Positions 25,367 to 34,104 are shown, counted from the stretch's first letter. The stretch: DNA of 64,000 nt from Mesorhizobium sp. WSM4306 (GCF_007003975.1 NZ_VFTC01000021.1:57716-121715); one strand, 5' to 3'. Made by a program: numbers and translations. Notes: generated by a model not told the origin, from the letters alone.

Positions 25367-25637
25367 GCAATATGGCCTGTCGACCGCTGGCGTTCCATTG
25401 ATCCGATGCGCCGCAGTCTAGCAGCTTGCGGGCACAGCGGGAGAGCGGCGTTTCACACTGGCGAAAGCGGCGCAAACAGGACCTGCCTGCCGCTTGTCCT
25501 CTTTGGTCTGCCACGGAACATGTGGTAGGCTCAACACGGCCTGGGGTGGCAAGGTGCGAAATGTCCCTGAACGTGAGGTCGTTAACACAAGAAGGGCTGC
25601 GAACCTGCCACACTAGCGTCCAGGAGGGGCACGACCC
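25367..25637. promoter_or_regulatory. Divergent promoter region between fha and vgrG
   Basis: This 271-base gap separates the divergent fha and vgrG genes and must drive both. AGGAGG at about 25622-25627 is the ribosome site of vgrG. I could not assign promoter boxes. Confidence 0.45.
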
Positions 25638-27971
25638 ATGCCGAGTGAACAACGCGCCGCACTTGTGCAGACGCCGGTCGGCGCCGAGCTGTTGACCTTC
25701 ACGCATCTCGTCGGCCGCGACGAGATCAGCCGCTGTCTTGCCTACACCGTGGGATTTGTCAGCACCAATGCGGATATCGATCCGCTGAAGATGCTGGGCG
25801 GCGTCGTTTCGATCGAAGGCGAGTCCGATCCCAAGCGCTGGTTCAGCGGCCTCATCGCCGAGTTTCGCCTCACCCGCATCGAAGACCGGTTGGCTTACTA
25901 CGAGGCGGTCGTCAGGCCGTGGCTGTGGTTCCTCGGCAACGCCACCGACTGCCGCATTTTCCAGGACAAGACCGCCGTCGAGATCGTCGAGGAGATTTTC
26001 TCCAAATATGGCGGCATCGCCAAGTTCGAAAAGCGGCTGCAGGGATCCTATCCGCCGCGCGAATATTGCGTCCAATACGACGAGAGCGACCTCGATTTCG
26101 TCCAGCGGCTGCTCGAGCACGAAGGCATCATGTACTTCTTCGAGCACGCCGAAGGCGAGCACAAGCTGATCCTGGCCGACGCCATGAGCAAGCTGAAGCC
26201 GGCGACGGGCTATGAGACGGTGCTCTATCAATTCGAAGGGCAGGGCTCGCGCCGCGACGTCGAATACATCACCGAATGGATTCCAGGCAGTGCGGTGCGC
26301 CCGGGCGCCTATGCCCACACCGACTATGACTTCGAGAAGCCCGCCGCCGACCTGATGGCGAAGTCGGCGCAGCCCTTCGGCCACAAGCAGGCCGCAGGCG
26401 AGAACTATCGCCACCCCGGCGCGCATCTGGAAGTCGGCCGCGGCGACAGCCTGGCGGCGATCAGGCGCGAGGAAATCCAGGCGCCGCATATGCGCATTGC
26501 CGCTGTCGGTACCGTGCGCGGCCTGTTCTCCGGCTGCACCTTCAAGCTCGACGGCTTTCCGCGCAAAGACCAGAACAAGGAATATCTGGTCGTCAGCGCT
26601 GAATACCGGTTGTTCGATCCGGGTTATCGCGCCGGCGTCGACACCGATGGCGAGAATTTCAAGGTCGTGCTCGGCGTGGCGCCGACCTCAGTGCCTTATC
26701 GGCCGCCAAGGATCACGGCGCGGCCGATCATGCGCGGGCCGCAGACGGCGACGGTCGTCGGTCCGTCCGGCGAGGAGATCTTCACCGACAAGTACGCCAG
26801 GGTGAAGGTGCAGTTCCACTGGGACCGCCTGGGCAAGAAGGACCAGAAGAGTTCCTGCTTCGTGCGGGTGTCGCAGACCTGGGCCGGCAGCGGCTGGGGC
26901 TTCATCCAGATCCCGCGCATTGGCCAAGAAGTGATCGTCGATTTCATCGAAGGCAATCCGGACCTGCCGATCATCACAGGTCGGGTCTACAACGCCTCGC
27001 AAATGCCGCCCTACGGGCTGCCCGGCAACGCCACGCAGTCGGGTTGGAAGTCCAACTCGTCGAAGGGCGGTGGCGGCTACAACGAGCTGATGTTCGAGGA
27101 CAAAGCCGGCTCGGAGCTTGTCAACTTCCAGGCGCAGAAGGACCATCACCTTCTGATCAAGCACGACCGCAACAAGACGGTGCAGCACGACCAATCCGAT
27201 CGCATCGACCACGACGCCAAGCACTCCGTCGGCCACAACCTCGACGAGGATGTCGGCAACAACAAGACGGTCAAGGTCGGTGTCGACCAGACCACCGATA
27301 TTGGCTCGAACGATACCGAGACGGTGGGCAAGAACCGATCACTGACGGTGGGGGTAGATGAGACGATCAATATCGGCTCCAACTCCACCGAGACCATCGG
27401 CGCCAATCACACCCAGACCGTGGCGATCGTCCAGACGATCACGGTCGGCGCGGCGCGCGTCGACAGCGTTGGGGCGGCAGAAACCCGAAGCGTTGGCGCC
27501 ATCCAGACGAATCAGATCGGCGCATCGCGCTCGATGACGGTCGGGGCCGGACAGACGCACACGATAGGTGCGGCGGACAGCTGGACAATCGGCGCCGCCC
27601 AAAGCGTGAAGGTCGGCGCGGACCAGAGTTTCGCTATCGGCGGTGCGCAGTCGTCGGAGATCGGCAAAGCCAGGTCGGCAAAGATCGCCGCTGATGACGC
27701 GACCGATGTCGGCGGCGCCCACTCGCTAAAGGTCGGCAAGGGCAGCGGAATCCAGGTCGCAGAGGACAGCTCGATCAAGGTTGGCAAGAACTTGATGATC
27801 GAAGCAGGGGACTCGATCACACTCAAATGCGGCGATGCTTCGATCACTCTGAAAAAGGACGGCACCATCGTTGCCGACGGCAAGGACATCACGATCAAGG
27901 GCAGCGGCAAGATCAACATCAAGGCCGACGGCGAGGTGATTGTGAAAGGCAGCACGATCAACAACAATTGA
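25638..27971 (+). CDS. vgrG: T6SS spike protein VgrG with extended repetitive C-terminal needle
   Basis: A 777-aa VgrG (TssI). The gp27-like part (about 1-370) begins VQTPVGAELLTFTHLVGRDEIS and includes YCVQYDESDLDFVQRLLEHEGI; the gp5-like OB part (about 380-480) includes KVQFHWDRLGKKDQKSSCFVRV and GWGFIQIPRIGQEVIVDFIEGNPD. From about residue 530 a long beta-helical tail carries many decad-like repeats (TVGVDETINIGSNSTETIGAN type). It ends with a DUF2345-like segment (DITIKGSGKINIKADGEV). No enzymatic extension is visible. AGGAGG lies 11 bases before the ATG. The two genes downstream are typical vgrG-associated partners. Confidence 0.95.
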   Translation: MPSEQRAALVQTPVGAELLTFTHLVGRDEISRCLAYTVGFVSTNADIDPLKMLGGVVSIEGESDPKRWFSGLIAEFRLTRIEDRLAYYEAVVRPWLWFLGNATDCRIFQDKTAVEIVEEIFSKYGGIAKFEKRLQGSYPPREYCVQYDESDLDFVQRLLEHEGIMYFFEHAEGEHKLILADAMSKLKPATGYETVLYQFEGQGSRRDVEYITEWIPGSAVRPGAYAHTDYDFEKPAADLMAKSAQPFGHKQAAGENYRHPGAHLEVGRGDSLAAIRREEIQAPHMRIAAVGTVRGLFSGCTFKLDGFPRKDQNKEYLVVSAEYRLFDPGYRAGVDTDGENFKVVLGVAPTSVPYRPPRITARPIMRGPQTATVVGPSGEEIFTDKYARVKVQFHWDRLGKKDQKSSCFVRVSQTWAGSGWGFIQIPRIGQEVIVDFIEGNPDLPIITGRVYNASQMPPYGLPGNATQSGWKSNSSKGGGGYNELMFEDKAGSELVNFQAQKDHHLLIKHDRNKTVQHDQSDRIDHDAKHSVGHNLDEDVGNNKTVKVGVDQTTDIGSNDTETVGKNRSLTVGVDETINIGSNSTETIGANHTQTVAIVQTITVGAARVDSVGAAETRSVGAIQTNQIGASRSMTVGAGQTHTIGAADSWTIGAAQSVKVGADQSFAIGGAQSSEIGKARSAKIAADDATDVGGAHSLKVGKGSGIQVAEDSSIKVGKNLMIEAGDSITLKCGDASITLKKDGTIVADGKDITIKGSGKINIKADGEVIVKGSTINNN

Positions 27972-27981
27972 GGGCGTCATC

Positions 27982-28404
27982 ATGGAAGTGCTGGAGCGTA
28001 TCGACGGCGTCGTGATCGGCCTGCTGATCGGTTTCGAGGGTGGGGCACCGCTGGTGGTCTTTGTCGGCAACCCGCGCGAGACCGCGATTGCGGCGCGCAG
28101 CTTGGCCGAGCTGGACAGTTCGGCGATCGGCTCCGAACTGGCCTTGCTTTTCGAAGAGGGCGACCCGATGCGACCGCTGGTGGTCGGTCGCATTGTCGAT
28201 CCAGCGTCCCGCAACCGGAACCTTGAAGTCGTCCGTGACGGCGAGCGCGTCGTCATCACTGGCGATGAGCGCATAGAACTGCGCTGCGGCCTGGCATCGA
28301 TCATTCTGGAGAAGAATGGCCGCGTGATCATTCGTGGCACCCAGTTGACCAGCCAGGCCAGCGGCACCAACCGTATTCGCGGCGGGGCCGTGCATCTCAA
28401 CTGA
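27982..28404 (+). CDS. DUF6484-type vgrG-associated protein
   Basis: A 140-aa beta-rich protein located 10 bases after vgrG. It begins LERIDGVVIGLLIGFEGGAPLVVF and has VGRIVDPA near the middle, as in DUF6484 proteins that accompany vgrG in many T6SS loci. It probably helps load or adapt cargo at the VgrG spike; that role is inferred from context. The C-terminal IILEKNGRVIIRGTQLTSQASGTNRIRGG resembles the last strands of VgrG tails, suggesting a stacked beta structure. Confidence 0.8.
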   Translation: MEVLERIDGVVIGLLIGFEGGAPLVVFVGNPRETAIAARSLAELDSSAIGSELALLFEEGDPMRPLVVGRIVDPASRNRNLEVVRDGERVVITGDERIELRCGLASIILEKNGRVIIRGTQLTSQASGTNRIRGGAVHLN

Positions 28405-28415
28405 GGCCGTTGCGA

Positions 28416-29585
28416 ATGCACTCCATCGCGACCATCGCGACCATCGCGGCCATCGTCGACCAGCATGCCGAGGATGCGGCGTTCCTTTGGCTGCGCCGTC
28501 GTCGGGAGATCGACGGTCCGATCCTCGACGAGACCGATATCGGCCGCATCGACCAGCGTCTCGAAGCCAATCTCGAAGGGCTCATGGCAGCCGGCAAAGC
28601 CGGGTGGGAAGCAGCCCAGGCGCGCTTTGCCGACTACGCCGAGCCTGGTGAGCTTTTTGTAATTGGCGCGCTGGCTTTGCGTTGGGGCGACGCCAAGTTG
28701 GTGTCCTCTGCAATCGACGCCGCCGCAAGCCTGGGTGAAGCCGGCATATCGAGCCTGTCTGCCGCGATCGCGCGCACGCCGCGCGAAAACCTGCGGCCGT
28801 TCGTGGCGCAGTGGCTGGACACGCGCGACGCGCGGCAGCGCTGCCTTGGGCTGGCTGCGCTCTGGCATCATCGCATCGACCCCGGGCAGCGCCTGCATGA
28901 TCTGGCCAGCCATTCCGAGGCGGTCGTACGCCGGCGCGCCATCAGGCTCGCCGGCGCGATGAGAAGGCGCGATCTGCTACCGGCGGTATTGGCCGGCCTC
29001 GATGGTACGGCGAAGGAGCGTCTTGCGGCCGCCTTGGCCGCTTGCCTGCTAGGCGCGGCGCGATCTGCACATCCCGTGATCGACAAGATCGTGCTGACGG
29101 AGACAGACCTGGCGGAGGCGGCGATTGAACTGCGTCTGCTGACGACGACGCCGAAGGCCGGCAAGGCCTGGCTGCAATCGCGCCTTGAACAGCCCGTACT
29201 GCGCGTCGCGGCCACCACATCAATCGGTCTCTTCGGCGATCGCGCGGTGATGCCGTGGCTGATCGAGAAGATGCGTGATCCGGAACTGGCATTCGCGGCG
29301 GGTGCCGCGCTTCGCGACCTCTTCGATGTGGATTTTGGCGACACCGATCTCTTTGTCTCCGACCCTGCTGTTCTTGGGGAGAGGTTTGCCCATCTCGACG
29401 ACAGTTCGTTGCCGGCGGCGGATCGCGTCGAGACCTGGTGGGATGAAGGCCGCGGCGGGCGCAATCACCGTCCGTTCCGGTCAATGCGCCGATTGCGGCT
29501 CGACGCTTTGCGCGCTGCGTTCCCCGCACCCGATACGCCGCTGGCCGACTGGCGTTTCACACGCCGCTTTGCGGCCTGGATGTGA
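28416..29585 (+). CDS. TIGR02270-family HEAT-repeat-like protein associated with T6SS
   Basis: A 389-aa all-helical protein rich in Ala/Leu/Arg pairs (for example LALRWGDAKLVSSAID, RRRAIRLAGAMRRRDLLPAVLAGLDG, VAATTSIGLFGD), consistent with HEAT-like repeats. It matches the TIGR02270 family, found downstream of vgrG in proteobacterial T6SS clusters; the function is undefined. I start at ATG 28416 with GAGG nine bases upstream; a TTG at 28410 is in frame. The first codons after the ATG are four 9-base units (ATCGCGACC type). It ends 3 bases from the converging ketosynthase-like gene. Confidence 0.75.
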   Translation: MHSIATIATIAAIVDQHAEDAAFLWLRRRREIDGPILDETDIGRIDQRLEANLEGLMAAGKAGWEAAQARFADYAEPGELFVIGALALRWGDAKLVSSAIDAAASLGEAGISSLSAAIARTPRENLRPFVAQWLDTRDARQRCLGLAALWHHRIDPGQRLHDLASHSEAVVRRRAIRLAGAMRRRDLLPAVLAGLDGTAKERLAAALAACLLGAARSAHPVIDKIVLTETDLAEAAIELRLLTTTPKAGKAWLQSRLEQPVLRVAATTSIGLFGDRAVMPWLIEKMRDPELAFAAGAALRDLFDVDFGDTDLFVSDPAVLGERFAHLDDSSLPAADRVETWWDEGRGGRNHRPFRSMRRLRLDALRAAFPAPDTPLADWRFTRRFAAWM

Positions 29586-29588
29586 TGG

Positions 29589-30632
29589 TCAGGGCCGGGT
29601 CATGCGAGCCACGACAGCCGCCGCCCGCAGACCGTTTTCGGAGGCGAGTTCACACATGGCGGTCGGGCCGGGCGCATAGTCTTTGAGAAAACTGTCGGCT
29701 GCTAGCATGAGCGCAAGCGCTCCGCTGGCCGCCCCGACATCGCCGATCGTCATGGCGGGATAGGCAATGGGCAGGACTTCCCGTCGGGTACGATAGAAGC
29801 GAGGCCGCGCGATCAGGTGCTCCCAGCCGCTGTAGCGCTCGCCGTTGCTGTTGCTGACGACGAAATCGATGTCGGGTTCGGACGGACCCGATCCGGCTAC
29901 GGCGTCGCGAAGGGCGCCGAGCAGAGCACGGCCCTGGCTGTAGCGATCCGACAGAACGCTGTCCTTTTCCTGGGCGATCCCGATGCCTTGAATGGCGGCG
30001 TGGACGGATGCCTTGCCCTCTGGTTCGTAGGTCAGCCGGACGAAAGCCGCCGCCTCGCCGGGAACAAGACCCTGCGCATTGTCCTGCGACTTGAGCCGTC
30101 GGGCCTGGCCAAGGCGGCCGAAGTCCGTGTCGTTGACGAGGCTGTCAACGCCGCCGAGCAGAACCTGCTGGACCCCATGCTTTTCAATCACGTCCACCGC
30201 ACTGTCCAGCATGGAGATGCTTGCTGCCGCGCCGCCGTCGATCAACCGCGATGTGGAATGGAAGCTCTGGCCGACCGCCTTGATCACCGCGGTGAGGAAG
30301 TCAGGTGGCGCGATGTCGCGATAGGCTGGGTGATTGCGGAAGCTCTCAGGCGGAGAGAGCAGGATCGCCGTGGCTTCGGCAGCGACCGTTCCCGTCCGCA
30401 ACGCTTCGCCGATGGCGCGTGCCGCCATGTTGATCAGCCATTCGCCGTCACTGTGGCGCAATTGGTAGTGGGTGGGAATGCGCGCGACAATCTGGACGGC
30501 GCCAAAGGGCTCGGCGAGGATTTTTTCCTCGAAGGCCGAAAGACCGGCCCTGATCGCAGCGATGGTTTGTGGCGCGTTGAGCCCGGCAGCCGTTACCGCG
30601 CCCGCGCCGGCGATATAGAGCGGTCGCTTCAT
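29589..30632 (-). CDS. Ketosynthase (thiolase-fold)-like protein lacking catalytic residues, T6SS cargo module
   Basis: A 347-aa protein with the beta-ketoacyl-synthase fold pattern: AGAGAVTAAG near the N-terminus, GGVDSL (160-165) and a C-terminal GAASGALALML. The three catalytic positions are replaced: the nucleophile block reads IDGGAAASIS (Ala135 where Cys is expected), the HGTGT region reads SNSNGERY, and the GH(T/N) histidine is Asp in TIGDVGAASG. It therefore should not condense acyl chains. Such 'oxoacyl synthase-like' genes recur beside DUF2169 and PAAR-like effectors, so I infer an adaptor or chaperone role. ATG 30632 overlaps the DUF2169 stop (ATGA). Confidence 0.75.
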   Translation of the reverse strand: MKRPLYIAGAGAVTAAGLNAPQTIAAIRAGLSAFEEKILAEPFGAVQIVARIPTHYQLRHSDGEWLINMAARAIGEALRTGTVAAEATAILLSPPESFRNHPAYRDIAPPDFLTAVIKAVGQSFHSTSRLIDGGAAASISMLDSAVDVIEKHGVQQVLLGGVDSLVNDTDFGRLGQARRLKSQDNAQGLVPGEAAAFVRLTYEPEGKASVHAAIQGIGIAQEKDSVLSDRYSQGRALLGALRDAVAGSGPSEPDIDFVVSNSNGERYSGWEHLIARPRFYRTRREVLPIAYPAMTIGDVGAASGALALMLAADSFLKDYAPGPTAMCELASENGLRAAAVVARMTRP

Positions 30633-31717
30633 GGCTGCCACATGGGCCGGTCCCGCAACGTGCCATCGCCGCCCGTTTGACTGAAATAGGCCTTGCGTTT
30701 GCGTCTTGCGACCAGAAGGGCTGGTGAAACGTGGCCGAAAACGATCTCGCGCAGGGCTGGTGAATTGCGCCTGGTTACGAAGGAAAGCCGCGCCTTGAGC
30801 GTGACGCGCCAGATATCGGGCTCGATAATCACTGTATCTGGGCGAAACATACGATCCTCGATGCGATCCTGGTAAACCAGCCGCAACGGCGCAACGACAT
30901 ACGGCAATCGAAAATTCCAGCGTCCGGTCGGGGTGAGGCCGACCAACGATACCTGTTCGCGACCGCTGAACTCCGCCAATTGCTGGTCTGCAGGGGTACA
31001 CAGATGATACCGCGGATCGAAATCCTTTGGCGGCAACGGCCACTGTGTATCGATCCACGCTTGATCGTAGGTCCCGGCATAGCCGATGCGCGGCTGCCAA
31101 CTGCGACCGAGCGCGCCAAACCCGGCAGGCTTAGGTCGGTCGGAGGGACTGAGGAAAGGCTCTCCCGGATAGGTGATGTTGGGCGCCTGCGTCCTGACCG
31201 CCGGATCGGCCGAACGCGCTTGGTGGAACCCGACACCGACTGGGTTTCGCGGGTCCATCTTCCCGTCTGGCGCAGTGCCGCCAAAGGCACGTTCATAGAC
31301 GACGGGCATGGTCCTGAAAGGATGCGGAGCGCTGTAGTTGCCGCTGTCATAGATGCGGTCGCCGGCGACGTTGAGCACTTTGCGAACATTGCCGATGCTA
31401 AGGCCGACTTGCATTTCGCGGACCGGCTTGCCGTTCGGGGCATAAGCGGTGCCGTTGACAATCACTTCGGCTACAGGCTTTTTCGCGACGATGTCGGCCT
31501 CGTAGCGGTTCGAAGACAATGCCGGATCGCCGAAAGGCACGTCGCCGAAGGTGACCGGCAATTGCTCATCGGCCGGCTTCAGCCCGGTGCTCTGTTGCGG
31601 GGCTTCGAAACTTGCCGAGAACATGGCGACGAGCACCTCTTGCCCGTCTGCGTCTGGCTGCACATGCGTGGCGGCGGCGAAAGGAGTGCGGTTTTCGAGC
31701 CAAACGTCGAATGCCAT
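30629..31717 (-). CDS. DUF2169 family T6SS accessory (cargo adaptor-like) protein
   Basis: A 362-aa protein matching DUF2169: NRTPFAAA at the N-terminus, PFGDPALSSNRYEADIVAKKP, RTMPVVYERAFGG and NPVGVGF. DUF2169 proteins are encoded with PAAR or VgrG effectors and are thought to help load them. Here the gene lies 3 bases downstream of the second candidate immunity gene and overlaps the ketosynthase-like gene, in the tail of the T6SS operon. Confidence 0.88.
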   Translation of the reverse strand: MAFDVWLENRTPFAAATHVQPDADGQEVLVAMFSASFEAPQQSTGLKPADEQLPVTFGDVPFGDPALSSNRYEADIVAKKPVAEVIVNGTAYAPNGKPVREMQVGLSIGNVRKVLNVAGDRIYDSGNYSAPHPFRTMPVVYERAFGGTAPDGKMDPRNPVGVGFHQARSADPAVRTQAPNITYPGEPFLSPSDRPKPAGFGALGRSWQPRIGYAGTYDQAWIDTQWPLPPKDFDPRYHLCTPADQQLAEFSGREQVSLVGLTPTGRWNFRLPYVVAPLRLVYQDRIEDRMFRPDTVIIEPDIWRVTLKARLSFVTRRNSPALREIVFGHVSPALLVARRKRKAYFSQTGGDGTLRDRPMWQP

Positions 31718-31720
31718 CGT

Positions 31721-32212
31721 TCAGCACCACTTGCCGTGCTCGTCGAGCCCGACAGGCCAATAAGGCATGCACGCGATCAAACGGACAAGCTCGGTCTCGC
31801 CGGCGTCGACCAGCCATTGAAGCAGAAGGTACTCGGGCCGAATCTTCTCCGTGTCCGGCATCATCGCGTTGCGGTTGGCGCATTCCAGCCAGATCACACG
31901 AACGATCCACACAACACGCGGGTCGGATGCCGGGCCGGCCATCCGGTTGTTGAAGGCCGCTTCCAGTGCGTCTTCCTGCGAAAGGCCCTTGTTGCGCTCG
32001 GCTTCGACTGTCCCCTCCCACCACGGAGCGGCTTCGTTGTATGCCTGTTGAATGAGCTGGCAATAGGCGTCGAACAATTGCTGGTAGTCGGCAGCGGCGG
32101 CGGCATGCGGCTTGTCCGCCGTGTACCAGCTGGAGTGCGCTCCCACATCGAACATCGCCGTGAGCAGGCGCTTGATGCCGGTCTGGGTATCGTGAAGGGT
32201 GAGGAGAGCCAT
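31721..32212 (-). CDS. Candidate immunity protein, paralog of the upstream gene
   Basis: A 163-aa soluble protein without a signal peptide that I do not recognise by family. It is rich in Trp and aromatic residues. It shares a pattern with the 142-aa protein encoded just upstream: a helix with an AYxxLI...WW motif, a central PRVxxxxRxxxLExxxxN block, then RPxxLLxL and a final YxPVGL. The two are therefore diverged paralogs. Position directly after a PAAR-like effector gene suggests immunity. Base composition is slightly less GC-rich than the tss genes. Confidence 0.65.
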   Translation of the reverse strand: MALLTLHDTQTGIKRLLTAMFDVGAHSSWYTADKPHAAAAADYQQLFDAYCQLIQQAYNEAAPWWEGTVEAERNKGLSQEDALEAAFNNRMAGPASDPRVVWIVRVIWLECANRNAMMPDTEKIRPEYLLLQWLVDAGETELVRLIACMPYWPVGLDEHGKWC

Positions 32213-32641
32213 CTAGACGGCCTCCTCGAACTGATTGAGACCGACAGGGACATAGACGATGCCGGCGACTAGCTTGTGCAAGTCGGGGGCTTTCGTCTTG
32301 ATGTCCAGGATCAGCAGATCGACCGGACGACGATAACCGATCGGATCGCCATTGTCGTTGGTTCCCCAAAGCTCCTCAGGCGGCTTTTCGGGAGGCGGCT
32401 GTTCGGCGGCTTCAAGAGCGTCGTGGTTCAGGTCGTCGATTTCGAGATAGTAATTTCGAAAGACTGCCAAGACGCGCGGATGACCCGAATAGCCGGTCGG
32501 CCACCGATTGGAAACATCAGCCGGAACCGGATCGCCCAGCTTTTCGATGCCTGCCAGCTTCTTCCACCATTCCATCAACTCCGGTTGCAGAAGCCGGAGC
32601 TCATCGATGTAAGCCTGCTGGATCTCCTCATACGATCGCAT
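32213..32641 (-). CDS. Candidate immunity protein directly downstream of DUF4150 effector
   Basis: A 142-aa acidic soluble protein (YEEIQQAYIDELRLL..., ending VYVPVGLNQFEEAV), family not recognised. It follows the effector gene by 20 bases and abuts the next ORF with no spacing. AGGAG lies 5 bases before ATG 32641, which I prefer over the GTG one codon upstream. It is a paralog of the following gene (shared PRVxxxxRxxxLE and YxPVGL motifs). An acidic immunity partner would suit a basic nuclease-like toxin domain. Confidence 0.68.
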   Translation of the reverse strand: MRSYEEIQQAYIDELRLLQPELMEWWKKLAGIEKLGDPVPADVSNRWPTGYSGHPRVLAVFRNYYLEIDDLNHDALEAAEQPPPEKPPEELWGTNDNGDPIGYRRPVDLLILDIKTKAPDLHKLVAGIVYVPVGLNQFEEAV

Positions 32642-32661
32642 CACATCTCCTCTCGGCTGTC

Positions 32662-33561
32662 CTATGCTCCGGGATATTTCGACCGGGCATATGCGTCAGC
32701 TTGGCTGCCTTGGCTTTGCGCATGCTTGCGACAATGCGGTTTAACGCGATCCGTTTCGCCCATGTGTTTGAGAAACGCATCCGGCGACTTTTCCATATGG
32801 CATCCGCCCATCGCCCAGGCGACGGACAGAGGAGGCTGGTGATCCGGCGTGAAAGCTTCTTTTTCCACGCTGCCGTCTTCAGCCATCTTCGATTCTTGGT
32901 GCACCCTGCCGCGCTTACGGTCGACGACAATCAACGTGCCGTTGGAGTACTGGTTCGCGCCATTCACCTTCGAGATCAGTGTATCCCAGACGCCGGGATT
33001 GTTCGGAAGTTTCGCGCACTCCCAGCAAGGCCCACCCATGGTCTTGTCATAGTGCGGCTTATTCAGCGGCGCCCGGTGTTTTTCCTGATCGTAGGGCACT
33101 GTACAGGGCACCCCGGCCTTGTCTCCCAGCACCTTGTTGAAATCCACGATTGCCTGAGCATCGACGCAGTTGGGCGGGTCGCTCATCTCGTTCTGGCCCA
33201 TGGTATCGCCATGTCGCGCGACGCCCTTGCCTTCGATCTTGACGACAAACGACCAGAGTTTGAACGTACCCTTGCCCTTGGTCTTATGGGTGATGACGCC
33301 ACCACCCTGGGTGCCGGCTTCGTCGCCCGTACTGGTGGCGACTTCGGACGCATTCTCAAGCGCCGTCGGATTGCCCTGTATCTTGACGCTCTTGCTGCCT
33401 TTGGTGAGGTCGCTGGCGGAAAGCATATTGACGTAGGGGACAGGGACCGGGCCGGTTGGCGGTGGCGGTGGGCTCAGGCAAACGTCGCCGGGCGCAACGC
33501 CTTGACCGCCGCTTCCCTTGTGGAAAAATCCCATGCCTTCCGCGTAGACGCTGTTGCCCAT
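32662..33561 (-). CDS. T6SS effector: DUF4150 PAAR-like N-terminus with Cys/His-rich C-terminal toxin domain
   Basis: A 299-aa protein. Residues 1-130 are a DUF4150 (PAAR-like) spike-tip domain: VCLSPPPPPTGPVPVPYVN, SKSVKIQGNPTALENASEVATSTGDEAGTQGGG and VKIEGKGVARHGDTMGQN. The C-terminal 150 residues hold CWEC (179-182), TPDHQPP (238-244), GGCH (252-255) and HCRKH (276-280). That set could build a zinc-supported, HNH/ENDO VII-like nuclease site with Asp240-His241 at its centre. The enzymatic class is inference. Two paralogous small genes follow, as expected for immunity proteins. It starts 3 bases after tagF. Confidence 0.78.
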   Translation of the reverse strand: MGNSVYAEGMGFFHKGSGGQGVAPGDVCLSPPPPPTGPVPVPYVNMLSASDLTKGSKSVKIQGNPTALENASEVATSTGDEAGTQGGGVITHKTKGKGTFKLWSFVVKIEGKGVARHGDTMGQNEMSDPPNCVDAQAIVDFNKVLGDKAGVPCTVPYDQEKHRAPLNKPHYDKTMGGPCWECAKLPNNPGVWDTLISKVNGANQYSNGTLIVVDRKRGRVHQESKMAEDGSVEKEAFTPDHQPPLSVAWAMGGCHMEKSPDAFLKHMGETDRVKPHCRKHAQSQGSQADAYARSKYPGA

Positions 33562-33564
33562 GGC

Positions 33565-34104
33565 CTAGCGCGCCTCCGTCTCGCGTCGTGGAGCTCGCAT
33601 CGCCAGCAGCCCGTTCGCCGCCAGATCGTGAATATCGGCGAACCTGAATTCGTTGACCTCCCAATCCTCGCACCAGAACACGATTTCGCTCGGAACGGCC
33701 CCTGCAACTGGCTGTGCCACATCGGCAAGACGCTCAAGCAGGCGCGCCGGAAGCCAGTGCTTTTCGACGCATCCGTCGATGAGATTGACCAGTGCATCGA
33801 ACCACGGATCGGCGGGGTCGGGCACCGGGCCTAACCGCACGATTGCGAAGGGGTAACGTCGGCCGACGCGATCCTCGCTCATGCGCCACACACCGGCGCA
33901 GGGCTGGTCGCCGAAAATGCCCGCCTGGACGATGAAGCGCCACACACGCGGATCGAGCTCGCCCTCGTCTGGCCTCTCACGCAATTCCATCGACATCCAG
34001 CGGTCCCAGCGGTCGATGAAAGTCCGCGGAAGATTGGCAGCGACGAAATCTCCGGTCGCCGGAATCTTGCCGAAAAAGCCGGTGTTCAGATCTGCGGCGG
34101 ACAT
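33565..34104 (-). CDS. tagF: T6SS post-translational regulator TagF (DUF2094)
   Basis: A 179-aa cytoplasmic protein with the TagF opening GFFGKIPATGDFVAANLPRTFIDRWDRWM and the core WRFIVQAGIFGDQPCAGVWRMSEDRVGRRYPF. TagF represses T6SS assembly, in some species by binding the FHA protein. It lies with the second membrane complex; the kinase/phosphatase pair lies with the first. ATG 34104 is inside tssM, giving a 19-base overlap. The frame extends to 34578 but only as a shadow of tssM. Confidence 0.88.
   Translation of the reverse strand: MSAADLNTGFFGKIPATGDFVAANLPRTFIDRWDRWMSMELRERPDEGELDPRVWRFIVQAGIFGDQPCAGVWRMSEDRVGRRYPFAIVRLGPVPDPADPWFDALVNLIDGCVEKHWLPARLLERLADVAQPVAGAVPSEIVFWCEDWEVNEFRFADIHDLAANGLLAMRAPRRETEAR

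Noticed and set aside
25200..26489. A 429-codon open frame on the minus strand crossing the fha-vgrG gap
   Set aside because: It runs antisense through the real vgrG start and the fha 5' end, with no domain pattern; it is a high-GC shadow frame.
28397..28913. CRISPR-like short repeats at the start of the TIGR02270 gene
   Set aside because: Units are 9 bases, contiguous and in-frame coding; there are no spacers.
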